64,000 bases of DNA, taken from NCBI RefSeq assembly GCF_022539665.2, contig NC_081338.1:4401679-4465678 (forward strand), in the 5' to 3' direction. This document shows, one piece after another, positions 1 through 13,452 of this stretch. The notes beneath the pieces are model-generated. The model had not been told where the DNA came from. It saw nothing but the letters and a program-made list of their open reading frames with translations, and made no database searches. Position numbers and translations under genes: made by a program. The DNA is from Daphnia carinata. Lineage: Eukaryota > Arthropoda > Branchiopoda > Diplostraca > Daphniidae. Positions within the stretch are counted from its first letter, which is position 1. Each line of letters starts with the position of its first letter.

Positions 1-95
1 GTGGCAACATCGGACTAATTCGAGCCTATCAATCGCATTCAAATTTATAAACAATAGCTTTTTGAAAATGAAAAGAAGTTTTTTTTTTTTTTTAC

Positions 96-3000
96 GAGAT
101 CAACGATGTAGGGTGAAACAATGGCCGCAACGTATCCAGCAATGTGAACGTAAGCCTATTCGAATTAAAAATGATTACAATAGCAAATGAAAGTGAAAGT
201 CGGAGATCACTTACAATGCCCTGGGCACGAACGGACGTCGGTATCAGTTCGGCGCCATATTGCAAGCCGATGTTGAAAGTGATGTTGACGCAAAAACGGC
301 CAATGATGGCCAAAACGGCCGTCGTAACAGCTTGATCTGCTCGAAAGAGAAATTTTCAAAAAAGAGTTTAAAAAAACCAAAATTGGCACGGCCATTTTCA
401 TACGTCTCGCTTACTATTGGGTACGGCCAAAGTGGCCAAACTGAAAATGGCCGCAAAGAGGAGAGATCCGAAGGCCAATGCTCGGCGACCCCAGCGGTCC
501 AGGAAGAAAACCAGGACCAAATCGGCTGGAAGTTCCGTGACGGACGCCACGCTGAACGTCAGAAAGACGCTCAATCCTAAATTGGCCGTGTTGCGGGCGT
601 GACCATCGTACACGACGGCAATCAAGGCCCAGAGCAACGTCAGCAGGATGGTGTTCCGTCTGAGCCGAGGCGTCCGGAGTAAATCGAGTACCGTTTGTGC
701 GGGCTCGTTCGAGCTGGCCTGAATAGCCTCTTCAGTTGAAGTCTATGAATAGGGCCATTGTTGCCCCCCCAAATTTTACAAAACGTATGAATATGCAAAT
801 CAAGTAATGCGATTTTCATGATAAAAAGAGACATGGCAAAATAAGGAAATGCGGATGACGCACTTTGGAAATCGTTATCCTCCTTTTGTACCGTGTCAAC
901 CTTAATTCAGCTAAACAAAACGTGTGATCCTTGCCGTAAATATAAAAACAGCAATCGCAGTCACGTGACTTGCACAAAATTCTCAATCAGTAATGAATTC
1001 AGGTTTTTTTTTTTTTTTAATTCCTGACCGGATGATGGAAGAGGATCGATGTGAAGGAGTGAATCAATCACCTTGAGCTGTTTGTAGACACTCTCGTCGA
1101 CCTGCTTCTTGTTGATGCGAGCGAAGGTCCTCAATATGGATATGGCCCGGTCCGCTTGCCCTTGAGATAGCAACCACCTGTCAAGAGAAGCACGAACGGT
1201 ATATTTTTTTTTTTTTAGACTGTATTTTCGAAATGAACCAGCCAAAAAATCTCTTGCCAAATCTATTTTTTTTTTCGTCTACATTTGCGTTCCACATTTG
1301 TTTAATGTTATTGAGATATATTTTTTTTGGGCGCATGTGTGACGGATGGTCGAACCCTCCCCAGAGCGAAACGAGAAATGTAGGACATGAATTTCAATCG
1401 AACCTTGGCTATTTTCAACGTCATTCGGATAAGAATCTAAATTAAATTTCCTTAATTTTTCGATTGACATACTCCAAAAAGACTTAGGCCTTTTGACGAA
1501 GGCAAGTAATTGTTGTAAAAAAAAAAGAAAACTTAAAACAATGTTAAAATGTAGGCCATGCTCTGCCAAGTGAATGAAAAGCATTTTCACTTTTGGGGAT
1601 ATCGTTGAGCAATTCATTCCCCCACCCCCTTTTTTAAGGTGCGCTACACGTGCCATTTAAAACAAATCCGGAACACACTGTTTGAAAATTTCAAAGTATA
1701 ATTTTACCTTGCACTTTCGGGAACGATCCAGTAAGCGATGACGACAGTGGCCATTGGAAGGGCTGTTGCCAAACTCAACATTCGCCAATCGCTGATGGCC
1801 CAAGCGATCCAGGGCAATAAGGTCGTACCAGCCGTGTAGAACAAGGCGATAGACAAATTAGCCACCAGAGTCCGGTAAGTGGGTCCCACGTATTCCAGCA
1901 CTTTTACGTCATTAAATCATTAGCATATCGTGAAAGAATGTAATTATCGTGAGCGGTTAGATTTTCAAAACTCACCGAGAATGTACATGAGCGTGAACGC
2001 GTTGTCGAAGGCGATGCCCATCAGGAAACGGGAAAAGGCGAACAAGCCGAAACTGTTGGAGACGGCCGTTATGATGCCGGCCAATGCGCCGATCAAGTTG
2101 CACAAGATGAGGGCAGGAATGCGGCCGAAACGATCGGCGATGTAACCGAGGACGATGCCACCGATGATGCTCCCCAGAAAGAAGACGGCCTGTGCAAATG
2201 GAGCGTGACCGGTCTTGTCACACACCCAATTGTTCTTAATAAATAAAAAACATTTTTGAAAATTAAAGGACGATAATAAATAATAGGTTTGCCTATCTAA
2301 ATTATAAATTGCGTTTTCGATTGATTGATAACTGTGAAACCGCTCAATTTCATATTGGGGGAAAGAAAGCCGAAGCCAAGTCAATTATGCAAATGATTTT
2401 AGACGGTGTGGGATGTAAAATAGACATGTCAGGATTTTCGAGAACGTTGTGAAACGGTAAAAAATAAAAAGATACCCTGCTGTTGTTTGTTCGTAGGGGA
2501 ATGCGCAAATGTTTCAAAAATAAAGGAATGAACTAAAAACAGGCACGATTTTATCGTGTTCTTTTCCCCCAATTATTGAGAAATCGTGAGAACCAAACGT
2601 AAATTCCAAAACAAGAACACGATCACCGATTTTTGTTTTGGGATATGCTAATTTTCGGGACTGTCGGTGGCCATTGCAAACAGCCGTGAAAGAACCACTA
2701 TATATAGTTCTTTTCCTCACGTTTTTACTCATCGCGTGCAAGTCGAACCGTGAAAGCGTTTACGTATGGCGATGAGGTAACAACGTCAAGGTGATCAACA
2801 TTACGCAGTTATATGGAATAAACAATGAAGGAATAATCAGGATGACGTCATTTATAGTTTAAATAATTATGTCTAACGTTTCTTTTCTACTGACCTCTGT
2901 GACGGCTGAATGATAACGGATTTGTTCCAGGTCGTAATCCCATCCATATCGGCACGGGGTCGTCGGCCATGTCCCGTTCGGTACCAATCCCTCACGCAGG

Positions 3001-4249
3001 ACTAAGTCATAATCGACATCGTACATCGTGCAACTATCGAAGGCGGGGGGTCCGCCCAACACGGTCTGCGTCACCAGTGGGATGCTAATTTCTCTCCTAC
3101 GTGCATTAATTCAAATTGCAAATAGATCAAAGAGCCATTTCTTATTTACATGCAAAGTTGCCCGCATTGGATAGGTTGAGATGCAAATGATAACAACAAC
3201 TAGTTTGATTTCTCATCGAAAAGCACGTTGCGCAAAACGGGGCAACCCATCCTAGAAATTCAGGCTAGATTTCGAAAAAGAAGAAGCGTGATTGCTTCAG
3301 GCTATTAATGCGGTCTACATGTAATCACCCAATGTTTCGTAACAGATTTTTCCCTTTTCTCTTTCCGCAAAGCAGCGGCAACATGTTGGAAATGAAGATT
3401 GAGCATCCCTCTCCCCTCGCATGACATTGAACTTAAAGTGCTGCACTCATTAGCCATTTGTTGGCGCAATCGACCTTGCCTTACCAATTCATTTCGCAAA
3501 CGTATTTGCACAGCGTTCCCCCTCGTTAATTGTCCCCTCTTCGAATCACGTCAAAAAAGAAAAAGAGATTATCAATCTCGATTAAACCAATTTCCAAAAG
3601 GAAAACATCTTTTTTTTTTGCGCATGGCTTTCTCTTTTTTTTTTCGTGCAAACTTTTGGACGATTATCTTTTATCCCTATCAGCCGGATGTCCTTCTAAA
3701 ATGACCTTTGTCTCAAAAACGATGATGGATTTTTCCAACGGCATTATTATTAACGCCGTTGGAAAAATTCTGAAAATGTTGAACTTTGACTTCGCCAAGG
3801 ATAAACGGAAAATCTATTTGAAAATAGGCTTACTTTTGAGTCAGGTTGAGACCTGATTGATTGAGCTGCGGGACGTGACAGGTGTGAACGTCGATGAGCG
3901 TGATAAACACCTGGCTGAAGTAGGCAAAGGCCAGGAAAAAGCAGAACGGAGCAGTCAGAAAGAACAGGACGATTTGATATGTTCCAAACTCGCCGACGTG
4001 AGGCAGGACATCATCGAAATCTATCAGCTGATTGTTGTCTTCGTTCGATAAAGGCGCGTCGTTCGGATGATCGGCGATCTTCTTCAACGATCCCGACTGT
4101 TCGATGATGCGCAGCGCCGGCGGTGAGCTCACCGTCATTCCAATTTTCGAATGAGGTCGAATCTCTTTCGAACTTGAATTCGTTTCGTCTTCATCATTGA
4201 CCCATGCTAAATTATCCACTCCACCGAAATGCAATTTATGATTCGCCAT
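96..4249 (-). CDS. SLC22-family organic cation/carcinine-type transporter, 3' partial
   Basis: Eight exons read in one frame on the minus strand: 4249-3834, 3096-2895, 2234-1976, 1900-1708, 1177-1029, 729-415, 336-215 and 155-96. All have GT-AG borders and together give 572 codons. The final donor at 95-94 leads out of the window, so the C-terminus is missing. The N-terminus holds the family hallmark DVLPHVGEFG followed by TM1. A large extracellular loop contains cysteines and CRYGWDYD. The MFS signature GYIADRFGR follows TM2/TM3, then FDNAFTLMYILVLEYVGPTYRT, VPESARWLLSQGQ and RAQGIAYVHIAGYVAAIVSPYIV. These mark an SLC22 organic cation transporter, a 12-TM plasma-membrane carrier for organic cations, amines or carnitine-like solutes. 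The wording around FDNAFTLMY resembles insect carcinine-transporter-like members, but substrate cannot be read from sequence. The start is the only in-frame ATG ahead of the conserved N-terminus; no 5' UTR exon was identified. Confidence 0.9.
3730..3767. repeat. 13-bp perfect inverted repeat in transporter intron 1
   Basis: TTTTTCCAACGGC at 3730-3742 is mirrored by GCCGTTGGAAAAA at 3755-3767 with a 12-nt AT-rich loop. It lies 67 nt downstream of the exon 1 donor of the SLC22-type gene. It could be a hairpin in the pre-mRNA or a short foldback remnant; no function is implied. Confidence 0.6.
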
Positions 4250-7200
4250 TATTTTGTTATGAAAAATAATACAAATAATCAAATTAAAATTAAATAATTA
4301 AAACAAAAGGAAAACAAAAATTGCGTCGTCGATGTGAAAGTTTTTCAAGTGCTGGAAAGTGACAGATTAATGGAATGCGATTGTCCACAATCTTTAACAC
4401 TAACAGAAGGCATTCGGACGGCGCCACGCACGAGAAAGAAACACCTGCACTAGGAGCTTCTGTTTACAAACAGAGAGAGAGAGCCACACGATGTGTTATG
4501 ATCTAGTTTCATCGGTCGACTAACGACTTCTACGACAGCCCCTCCGCCTTTCAATGAGAAATCCCTACCATGAAAAAAAAAAAAGGAAAGGAACTGGAAA
4601 AAAAATAAAAATAAGCAACCAAGTGCGAGCTTGCGCATAGGCCCTGCGGGAGAATTGGATGGCCCGTTGAGAGCGTGAAAGAAAAAGGAAAACCCTGAGA
4701 AGAAGGGGGGGGGGAGGGGAGAAATATTGTCGAGTTCTTATGATAACGCTGCCGTGCGTGAAACACCAGAAAACAAAACAGCAACGCCTTTTTCTTCACT
4801 TCAATTTCTAAAAATTGTTTTTAAAGAGCTGGAGAATCACGTTCATGGCCTCGTGAATTTCATTTTTTTTTTTTTAATTCAATGTCCCGACGTTTTATTT
4901 TTTTCGAAATGCGTCAGATGATGTACGTGTCGCTATACAAAGTTGCTGATGATCTTGCGTTTCATCCGGCATTTGTTCACGGCTCTGACGTCAATTGCAA
5001 CGTCAGAGAAAAAATAGATGAATAAATAAGAGAATCAACTCGCCCCTCTTTTCTCAAACGGAACTGTCTCCTTAACACATTTTCAAATCTGCTTCTCCTT
5101 TCTGGGCATTTTTTCATGTACGATGGCGACATGCTGGAAATGTCAAAAGGCTTTACAAACCATTATTCTTGAAAAGAGTGCGATTCTTAGCACTTGGCCG
5201 CATTTCTTTCCTGTTCGTTTTCGGGAACGTGAATCATTATTTCGTGAAAAAAATGGGCCTATCAATAAGCGTCAACGCGATTGTCGTGACTCGAAATTCC
5301 AATCAACTTTTGCTGTCCTTGAAAAAGAAAAAGGCTCAGATTTCTTCAGCGCACTTAATAATTGACTTCCGCAAAAAATAGAACCTTGTCAAAGTGTTTC
5401 TTTTTTCGCTACCCAGAGCACTGTGAAAATTGCTTCTATTATATTCGAAGATCCCGCGGTCTTTCGTGAAAAACATTCAATGGCTTTTGTTCGTCTATAG
5501 CGCTTCGCTAGAGACAGATAGTAGATCAATATAACAACACATTTTTATTAATATCCCAAAATAGCGTGAGATTCTTCTTAAAAATAAACCAATTGTTCTT
5601 ATTTTCATAAATAGAATATGTTCAACTATCAAAAGTGATGGCAGAAATGGAAGCTGTCCAGCACATCTGGAGCAAGGTCAAACGTATATCTAGACGTTAC
5701 GTATGTATATCTGTACCCAATCACTTCATTTTTTTTTTAAGCCGAATTTTTGTAGTGTTGCTCACGCGATGTAATCAGTCACGCGTTTATTCATCATAGC
5801 TAAAGGTGAAATAAGAAAAAGAATTCCAGGGCGACCCGCGACATTGACGTATTTCGAATTAGCCGCCAGGAAAAAGAGCCGTTCGTTTGTTAATTTTTTT
5901 TTTATATACATCGGATGCAAAATGATTACATCTGTAATGCCACGTTCAGCTAATAGAATAAATGATTCCACGAACAATCTAGATTTGTTATCAATAGCCT
6001 TGATCCACTATAGTATTTTATTCTCCTAGGTTTTTACAGCTAGACAGAAGGGGAACAAGAGTTGCAAAACTCGCAATTATTTGCATACAAATTATAAACA
6101 CATGTTTTCCCCACCTTCTTTTTTTTTTCCGAATGCGTCCGCACGAACATGTGTTGATGAATGGCTCCAACACGCCGGATGACTCCTTCCCCTCAAAATC
6201 ATTCAACTATACAATATAAGATTCTCTCCCCTATTCAAACCCCTGTTTAAATGTAGGATTTTAGAAAGGGATGGCCCATTTTGGGTCCACAGGTACGTTT
6301 GGTTCAACAGCCCTCGAGTTAAAACGGACTTTTTGAGTAAGGTCATCTTTTTTTTATTGGTTCGTTGTCCTTTTAATCACATAGGTCATCGTGTACAGGT
6401 AAAATAACAACAACAAGAAAAAAGAGAAAGTTTTTTTTTATTTCTTTTTTTTTTTCGGCCTTCGTTGACACAACTTTCGTATGGACGTTATGGATTGAAA
6501 ACAAGGCAGCATGGTTGGAGAAATTTGAAAAAAAAAAAAAAAAACTATTCGCATTTCATCAACAAAAAGGAAAGATTGTATAAAATTCATATCTGCAGGC
6601 TAATCATCCACACGTTGGTTTACACATTTTATTGCATATCGAGAACTCGTCACGATTGAATGTCGTCTTATGCCAACGCTCGTTGTATACACGAAGAGAA
6701 AGGAATTGCTTAACGTCACCAGACCTCGTTTCTTTCCGTTTATTACTTGTCTTGTTTTAAATGAAAGAATAACAATGTTCTTATTCCTTGAGTTATTTGT
6801 CTTAAGGTTCTTTTAAAAAGGCCACACCAAGAGGTGCATTGCTGGGCAATAACTCGTGAAGGTACGTATAAACAAATGGCTCGTGTAAATTCGGCTTTGA
6901 AATCTCTTGTTTTGAAAGTACCTTGTCGTCGTATGCAAAAAAATAAAAGTGAGCGTATCTTTTTCCAAAAAAAAAAAACAATGACAAAATAGATAAAAGG
7001 AAAAGGAAAAGGGATTTTATAGCTGGTTTTACTGATCCGAGACAGCCAAAAAAAAAAAACCCAACAACGCAAAATTGTGTTTGCGTTGTTGGTTTATTTT
7101 TTTCCATGATCGGAGAATTGCGACAGCTTCTTGAGGTTTCCCCCCCGTTCCACCACAAAATTCCCGGCATTTTGTAATTTTCCGCCGGCATTTATTGGGA

Positions 7201-8880
7201 AAAAGGGCGGAACCCCAATCTTCATTAGAATGGTAGAACACACGCATCCAGCAGTGGCTCTTTATGATGGCGTTTTATCGCTTCCTCGTACACACACATA
7301 TCGATACGTAATATACAGAACGTATCAACAACTATATCAGTTGTTTTGTGGTCAAAAACGATTTCCCCATTCCTTTTCGTCAACCACATTTATTCGATAA
7401 TAACAGAAAACTTTATACGATGTGGTTTGATTGTAAAAGTTTTATACGTCGTTCTTCTATGATGCATTTGAAAATAAACATTTTCTTTATATTATGAATG
7501 TGCGTGTACGGGGGTAATCATTTCTACGCCATCGGACAAATATTGTGTGGCCCTCAGCCGATGTCATCGTCCAAGAATCCCGGAAGAAAAAACAACATAA
7601 TGGGCTTTGCCAAACGTGCAGATTTTTTAGGCGTAACCAAAAACATTAAGCCGAGAAGATCGTCCTTCTTGTGTACACGGTATACACTCATAATTGCATT
7701 ATAATTTCAGGGACGGTTTGTTTTTGTTGCGAAATTTCAGTTTTGTTGTTATTACCAAAGCGGGAGGGGGAAGCCTGTCGTGAAACCAGACAAGTTTATG
7801 TTGCACGGACATTATTATACGTTTAATATGTCATGCGTGTAAGTATATATGACACTCACGAAACACGATATGGCTAACCGCACATCCCTAAAAATAGAGT
7901 CAAGACGTTTTTGAAATGTTTACAGTACGACATCAAAAGAATAGAATAAACAATTACGTTTTATTGGCCTCATTAACCTTGATTAATTTACAACGTGTCG
8001 TAACTCCTGTATATACGAGTGCGTGGGAGGTCCCATTTGCATGTGCTCGATGTGTATCGAACGTTCATTCAAATATTGAAAATATTTCCTGTTACAATCG
8101 TGAAACGTTGATCGATCACCGTGATATCATTTCGTTCTTTCCCAAATATGGTGATCACGACATGCTTGGGTGGAATTGATTGGCGCTTAGCAATCACAAC
8201 GGTATATTAAACGATTTTTACATAAGTTACTTGATTTTTTTTTCTCTGTGGTTTCGATGTGTACGTTGAGTGAAAACAAGTTACACAAAGGCGACGTTGT
8301 GTAAAAGCGTTGCGAAACGCAAAGCTACTAGTTCAATTGTATAATCAGCCAAGCCATTCGTGAAAACATAGATTTGTTCTTTTTAAAAATAGGGCGGCTA
8401 AAAGTCCCCTTCTAATAGATGGCAATAATCATTTTTTGCCATTCAACTATTCATCAGTTCCAGAAAAAAATAACCAAGTGCGTGAAATTGTGACATTAGC
8501 ACCGCTTCACGGATGCATTGAGTTACAAGGATGTCCTTTTTTTCATCGCACGATTGAACTAGTTGAAACAATAAAAACGTTGGGAGGACAAACAAGTCGT
8601 GTCTTTCGGGTGGAGTAAAATTCAAAAGGGATGACGATGACGTAACCATTTTCACGCAACTCACGAAATGCCACGCCATCTGGTATGAAAACAAAGAGAT
8701 TCCGTAGTTTTCAAGGTAGTCCTAGCTAGAACAGGTGGCATTGATGATATCGCAATCAGATCCCCTATTTTCAGCACAAAATGGGAGGGAAAAAAATATA
8801 TAATAATACGCCATAATTGCCAGTGCGGAACAAACGCCTTCGGCTATTTCCTTACCACTAGAAGTCTTTTTTTATTTTTA
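4250..8880. other. Intergenic, homopolymer-rich, no supported gene
   Basis: About 4.6 kb between the 5' end of the SLC22-type gene and the next gene. It holds many A or T runs of 8-14 bases (for example near 4860, 6120, 6430, 6530, 6970 and 7050), a short GA run near 4470 and a G run near 4705. All open frames are short and their translations are dominated by homopolymer residues such as K, F or N. I see no run of codons with splice borders that reads like a protein. Promoter and 5' UTR sequence of the transporter probably lie in the first few hundred bases. Confidence 0.5.
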
Positions 8881-9036
8881 TTATTGTTGTTAAAGGCAGT
8901 GCAAGTACAAGCGGGTTCAAGGCACTCTATGGAGCAGGAGCTGCCACAGTTTTCCTGCTAGGAAATTCAGTTCACGTTTCAACCACTGACGAGGTAGGTG
9001 TCCATCTAAATATTTGTTAGTTTAAAATATAGAAGA

Positions 9037-10178
9037 ATGTGCTGGACACATTCCAGCAACTACAAAATTCTGAGGAACAGGACCAAGTATTACTGGACCT
9101 TGGCTGGATGCTTCCTCTTCACGTCGGCCATCGTGATTCTTTACGGATCTCGACAGGTAATGATAGAACTGTACCAACAACATCAACATTTGTCTGTCGA
9201 AGGATATCCGGAGACAATCGGATGTGGTTGCGACGGACTTGCCGGATCAACAAATGCCAGTCAAATCCATCAATCGACTTGTAGCTTAGAGGCTGACAGG
9301 CGAGGATTCAATCAATCAGTGGTTAGTTACACGTTGTTCGGTCAGCCGGATCAAGATGAACACGTCCGGAAACGTTACTTTGCTTCCATCGAAGCTAAAG
9401 CCATCCGCATCAAACATTATTATCCCGGCTGGATCATGCGGGTGTATCACAATCTATCCCGAGATGACGAGCTCAGGTACCTGTGCCCATTGCGTTGCAA
9501 TGATGGGCATCCGCACGAGGTCGATCTCTGTCATGTCGACAGCATCCGCACGAAAGAAATCACGTCCGCTCTTATTCAAAGACTCAATCCTCGAATGTGG
9601 AGGTTTCTAGTGATGCTCGATCCAATGGTGGATCGTTTCATGTCACGTGATGTCGACAGTGAAATTATCCCGCGTGAAGTGGCGGCTGTCAAACAATGGC
9701 TACAATCGAATTACACGTTCCACGTCATGAGGGATCATCCCAGTCACGGTGGATTTATGTTAGCTGGACTTTGGGGCGCCAAGAACGTCCAGCGACGAGA
9801 CCTCATCCAGCGGCTGGGTCGAGCCATGATCTGGACCAGCCAGAACGACGATTATCAAACAGATCAAAATCGATTGGATTTCTTTGTCTGGCCATTTGCC
9901 ACCTTTGATGTGGTAGCGAATGTTCTTTATAACATTTCTTTTTAAACAACATCTATTCAATTATCTTGTTCCATTTGCAGATGGCTCACGATGCTTACTT
10001 TTGCAATCACTGGGCTCTCAAATTGGCCCATGTTGTGCCGAGTTTTCCGTTCCCTACACGCAGGATCGGTCATAATTTCACTGGGCTGGACGTCGTCCGG
10101 AAAGACATTGCCGATCACATCGTCACTTGTCCGTATGAATGCCGTCCAGTGGATCACAAAGACTGGCTTTTGTGTTGA
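9037..10178 (+). CDS. Type II membrane protein with glycosyltransferase-like lumenal domain, family uncharacterised
   Basis: Two exons, 9037-9912 and 9981-10178, with a 68-bp intron in phase 0, give 357 residues. A short basic cytoplasmic tail (residues 1-20) is followed by one hydrophobic segment, YYWTLAGCFLFTSAIVILYG, the usual signal anchor of Golgi enzymes. The lumenal part has paired cysteines near the stem and the run SYTLFG, MWRFLVMLDP, FMSRDVDSEI and FHVMRDHPSHGGFMLAGLWG, ending with a QNDDYQTDQNRLDFFVWP-type segment. The SRDVDSE segment looks like a DxD metal/nucleotide-sugar site. I recall this architecture from an uncharacterised animal family annotated as glycosyltransferase-like; the reaction is unknown. 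The start is the first ATG before the anchor. A possible non-coding exon ending near 8994 (GAG|GTAGGT) cannot be confirmed because the intervening stretch is too short for a normal intron. Confidence 0.75.
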
Positions 10179-10366
10179 GAAATACATTCTAAAGGTATAT
10201 AATATAAAAATTTGTATTTGTTTAAGTCAGCAACATTTAATGGGGACGATAAAAAAATTGATAAAACTCTTGGGTTGGTATAATGAGTGATTTGATGAAT
10301 AAAAAGGAATGGGTAGGTTAAAAACTGCTGAAAACTGGCAGGATTGCAGTTAATAAGAGGTAACGT

Positions 10367-11129
10367 TTAAGATGAGGCGATTTCCTTAGGTGGCTGAAGT
10401 TTGTGACTGGGGAAAGGATGAGAAAGGGATTTAAGAGCTGGAGAGGTTCCGATCGCCCTGAAAACGATCAGGATGGTGTCTGAGTCGAACGGGCAGCGCG
10501 AGAAAGCGCGACTGCAAGTTTCGGAGTTCTTGGCAGTCGAGCCGATGAACGCCGCGTACTGGAAGACTCCGCGTCCTTTGGCGACCTTGGGTCCGTCAGA
10601 CGAAACAGCCAAAGGCTTACCACTTTAGACATTAAATCATTTTCGGTTAGTTTAACGCGGAAATCGATTTTGAAATCAATCACTTACTCGAACATTGATC
10701 GCAAAAGAACTTCTTCCGGCAGCAATTCGCTTTCAGCTCGTCGATGGAGCTCGCAGATCAGCCTGTATGCAAAGATGTTTATGGTAATATTATATTGCAT
10801 ATAAGACGTAAGTAAATCAACCTCGATCCGCATCCGAATTTATCAGCTTGGACGGCAGTGTCCAGGTAAGAGTCGATATCTTTCTCGTGATCTTTCTCTG
10901 TGTATTCGAGTAGTGCGAAATCGACCGTGTCCACAGATGCCTTTGCTTCCTTGTTCTCCTTAGTTTCGATAATCTTAAAAACAAATGTTTTAACATTGAT
11001 TTCGCATTTTAATTTAATCCATATTAGTTTACTAACCACTGTCTCAATAGGCACAGCTTCCGATTCAGGAAGGGCGGCCGATTGCACTTGAGCAATTAAA
11101 ACAGCAGCAATAAGGTAGACGACAAACAT
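10367..11129 (-). CDS. Small secreted protein, unknown family
   Basis: Four exons on the minus strand, 11129-11037, 10973-10822, 10762-10688 and 10622-10367, in one frame for 191 residues. The first 18 or so residues, MFVVYLIAAVLIAQVQSA, form a classical signal peptide. The mature part is charged (an acidic/lysine-rich segment, residues about 30-70), then has FGCGSRLICELHRRAESELL, then a Ser/Pro-rich tail with four further cysteines, including SETCSRAFSRCPF. The paired cysteines suggest disulphides and an extracellular role such as cuticle, hemolymph or gut lumen. I do not recognise the family. A TATA box lies about 180 bp upstream, consistent with a strongly or tissue-specifically expressed secreted product. 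Confidence 0.7.
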
Positions 11130-11301
11130 CTTGAACCGTTCACTATTTTCAAAAAAGAAAACATTAGTTAGTCTTACATCGTGGCTGTGCAATTATATTT
11201 TACCTGTGTGTCTATAGCTCTCAAATGAAAGGGAAAGCAAACGGAGCAGCTTGGACTGTTGGACGGGTGAGACTGTTGTGTTCACTTGGCAGGGCTGGCC
11301 T

Positions 11302-11310
11302 CTTTTATAG
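11302..11310 (-). promoter_or_regulatory. TATA box of the secreted-protein gene
   Basis: CTATAAAAG on the minus strand. A start about 30 bp downstream (near 11275) fits the spacing to the first exon. Downstream DNA up to the ATG at 11129 would be 5' UTR, possibly with an intron. Confidence 0.6.
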
Positions 11311-12420
11311 ATCGGGGCTCACAGCGTATGAAAGGGAGAGAGAGAAAGACTGAAAGCGAAAAGGTAGTGTATATGGGAAGCACGTGATGAGGAAATAGTG
11401 TGTTATACAACGGCCGGCTTTCGCTCTCGTTGGCAGTGAATCGGAAACGTAAAAACAAATTTCACTCGTTGGCTATTACCTGTGAAACAAGATGCGGATG
11501 ATGGTTTTCATTTAACTAACACGTAGTGCATAGGTGTTGTCGCTTGAGACTTCTGTATATAGAAATGGTTTAAAAAGGTAACAGTGCGAAATGCAAGAGG
11601 AAGGAAAAGAACGCAAACAGGAATGTACAAGAGAAAAAAAGGGCATACACGAGTTTTCTATATCGAAAACGTTAGTCTTTTTGCGTAGAGTCAATAAGCC
11701 CAAGCGATCGAAAGTCTCGAAAGAGAAAGTTCCTGTTCCCTCCAAGCATAGCGGTCAACTTTTTATCTCTTTCTTCAAAATGAAAATTGGATATGTACGC
11801 TTACCTTTCTTGCCGAGCATACCTTGTTTATTACCATAACATCTAATTAAAAATATCCAATGGCGTTCTTCAGTTTCAGAAATCCCACGAGTAGGCTCTA
11901 CCCTGGCTTTCTTTAATTTTCATTTCTCAACTAAAGAGGGAAAATAGACTTTTAAAACTGAGATGGTCAGGCTCATTTCCCTCAAAGTCCTTGACCCACT
12001 CTGTGAAGAACGATGAAAATCGAGTTCGGCACTTTCTTCTCAACCTTCGTGGATGGCGTGTCTTCGTCTCGGACGAGCGGAACACTTTCGTTTTCACTTC
12101 GAGTTCAAAACACGCACGGCGTAGATAAAACCACTTCCCTGCTTCTTTTCCACATTAGGCCAATGTACACAAGATAATCTATAACGAGTAGATATCGATC
12201 GAAACATGTTTTCGCATACAGTAAAAACATATGCGTATTGCAAGGCTTTTCCTCTTTATCGTGGCCGTAAGTTTTGAATTGAAATTTTCTTTAAAGTGAA
12301 AGTTGTCAATTTGATTTCTCTTTCAACAATCAGCACGGCATACCAGATGATGCTGCAATTTTCTTGTGTAACTGCCTACAGTCTGCACGACGTCCATGTT
12401 GGTTTCTTTCAGCCACTTTG
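11311..12420. other. Intergenic, no supported gene
   Basis: About 1.1 kb upstream of the secreted-protein promoter. It has purine-rich stretches (GAGAGA near 11340) and only short open frames with low-complexity translations. I see nothing that splices into a plausible protein. Confidence 0.4.
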
Positions 12421-12423
12421 CTA

Positions 12424-13413
12424 TGCAAAAATGGCTGTTTTTAACTGTTCAACAAAATTTATGCTTGAATATTCTTGCGTTCTAATCCACTTGTTGATTT
12501 CCTTTGTTATTTCCGCAAATTTCTGGGCGTAGATTTCAAGCTCACGGTTAACCCAAAGCCAACTTTCTAATGACCACATCTGTTTCTCGTGAAGGGCTTT
12601 CAAACATTTGGCACTTGTGCAGAGTTGCATGCATAGTTGATCAGTTCCCGTATTTTGTAAGCTTTTTCTTTGCCAGAGACGGAAAGGATTGATACCTGTC
12701 CGTACAAACCAATTTACCAACATCAGGCAAGATGGAGTGGGTGATGATATCAAGTGTTTGAGAAAAATCGTTACTCATGCGAAATATGTACGTGTAACAA
12801 TCCCCGAATCAAAGAACATTATCTTATGGTTGCCGAAATTCGAAAAGAGTGCAGATGGCGAAAGTAGGGGTTCGCTAGATTGTCTGCCACGTTTAACTAT
12901 TTCTACGACCCTCGTAACCGATGGCATATCTTAACTGATGGATCTTTTCTTGAACGATTAGTGGACATGACTTGTGTTGGCCAATAGAAAGACTTAGAGT
13001 GAACTAGGTGACCAAGGAAATTTGGCAGCTGTTGTTGGATCAACCCCATGTCGTAAACTGCTAATGGTTTTAGCTGAAAAATGATTTAGGTAGATTTTTA
13101 AGCACTTTTGTTACGGCCACACGAATGCCATTTACTAGATTGTAATCGCTTACTTGTGGGTCAGCCATTAACAGTTTTTACCGCGCAGCCTCTTTAGCAT
13201 TTGTTTCATGTTGGATGTAATCGTCCACTGCTCTACTAGAGGGCTAATGGGTTTGTACTCTAAATTATTGCTGCGTGCCTGTATTATTGCTATTTGGCAA
13301 CGTTGGATCAGTTTCCCGGCTAAACGAATAATGAATTGGCGACGGCATGTTGTTGATGGAAAATTTACCCAATAGTTTGGAATTACACCCCCTAATTCGA
13401 ATTGGTGTAACAT
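12424..13413 (-). other. Coding-like segments, unresolved minus-strand gene or remnant
   Basis: Three minus-strand stretches look more protein-like than background. 13413-13171 starts MLHQFELGGVIPNYW and stops after RLRGKNC. 12930-12778 starts MPSVTRVVEIVKRG. 12753-12424 contains KQMWSLESWLWVNRELEIY and ends QLKTAIFA. They are in different frames. Candidate splice sites exist (for example GCATGA|GTAACG near 12776), but I cannot join them into one continuous product. They lie head-to-head with the GINS2 gene, so a divergent gene is plausible; decay is equally possible. Family not recognised. Confidence 0.3.
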
Positions 13414-13452
13414 TTTGTGTATATGTAATCGAGGAGTAAATAACTGACGAGT

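Noticed and set aside
4450-7250. Frames with long F, K or N runs between the transporter and 9 kb
   Set aside because: They depend on A/T homopolymers and have no splice context or family resemblance.
8880-8994. 5' UTR exon for the 9 kb membrane protein, ending GAG|GTAGGT
   Set aside because: The nearest usable acceptor would make an intron of under 40 nt; without transcript data the exon cannot be supported.
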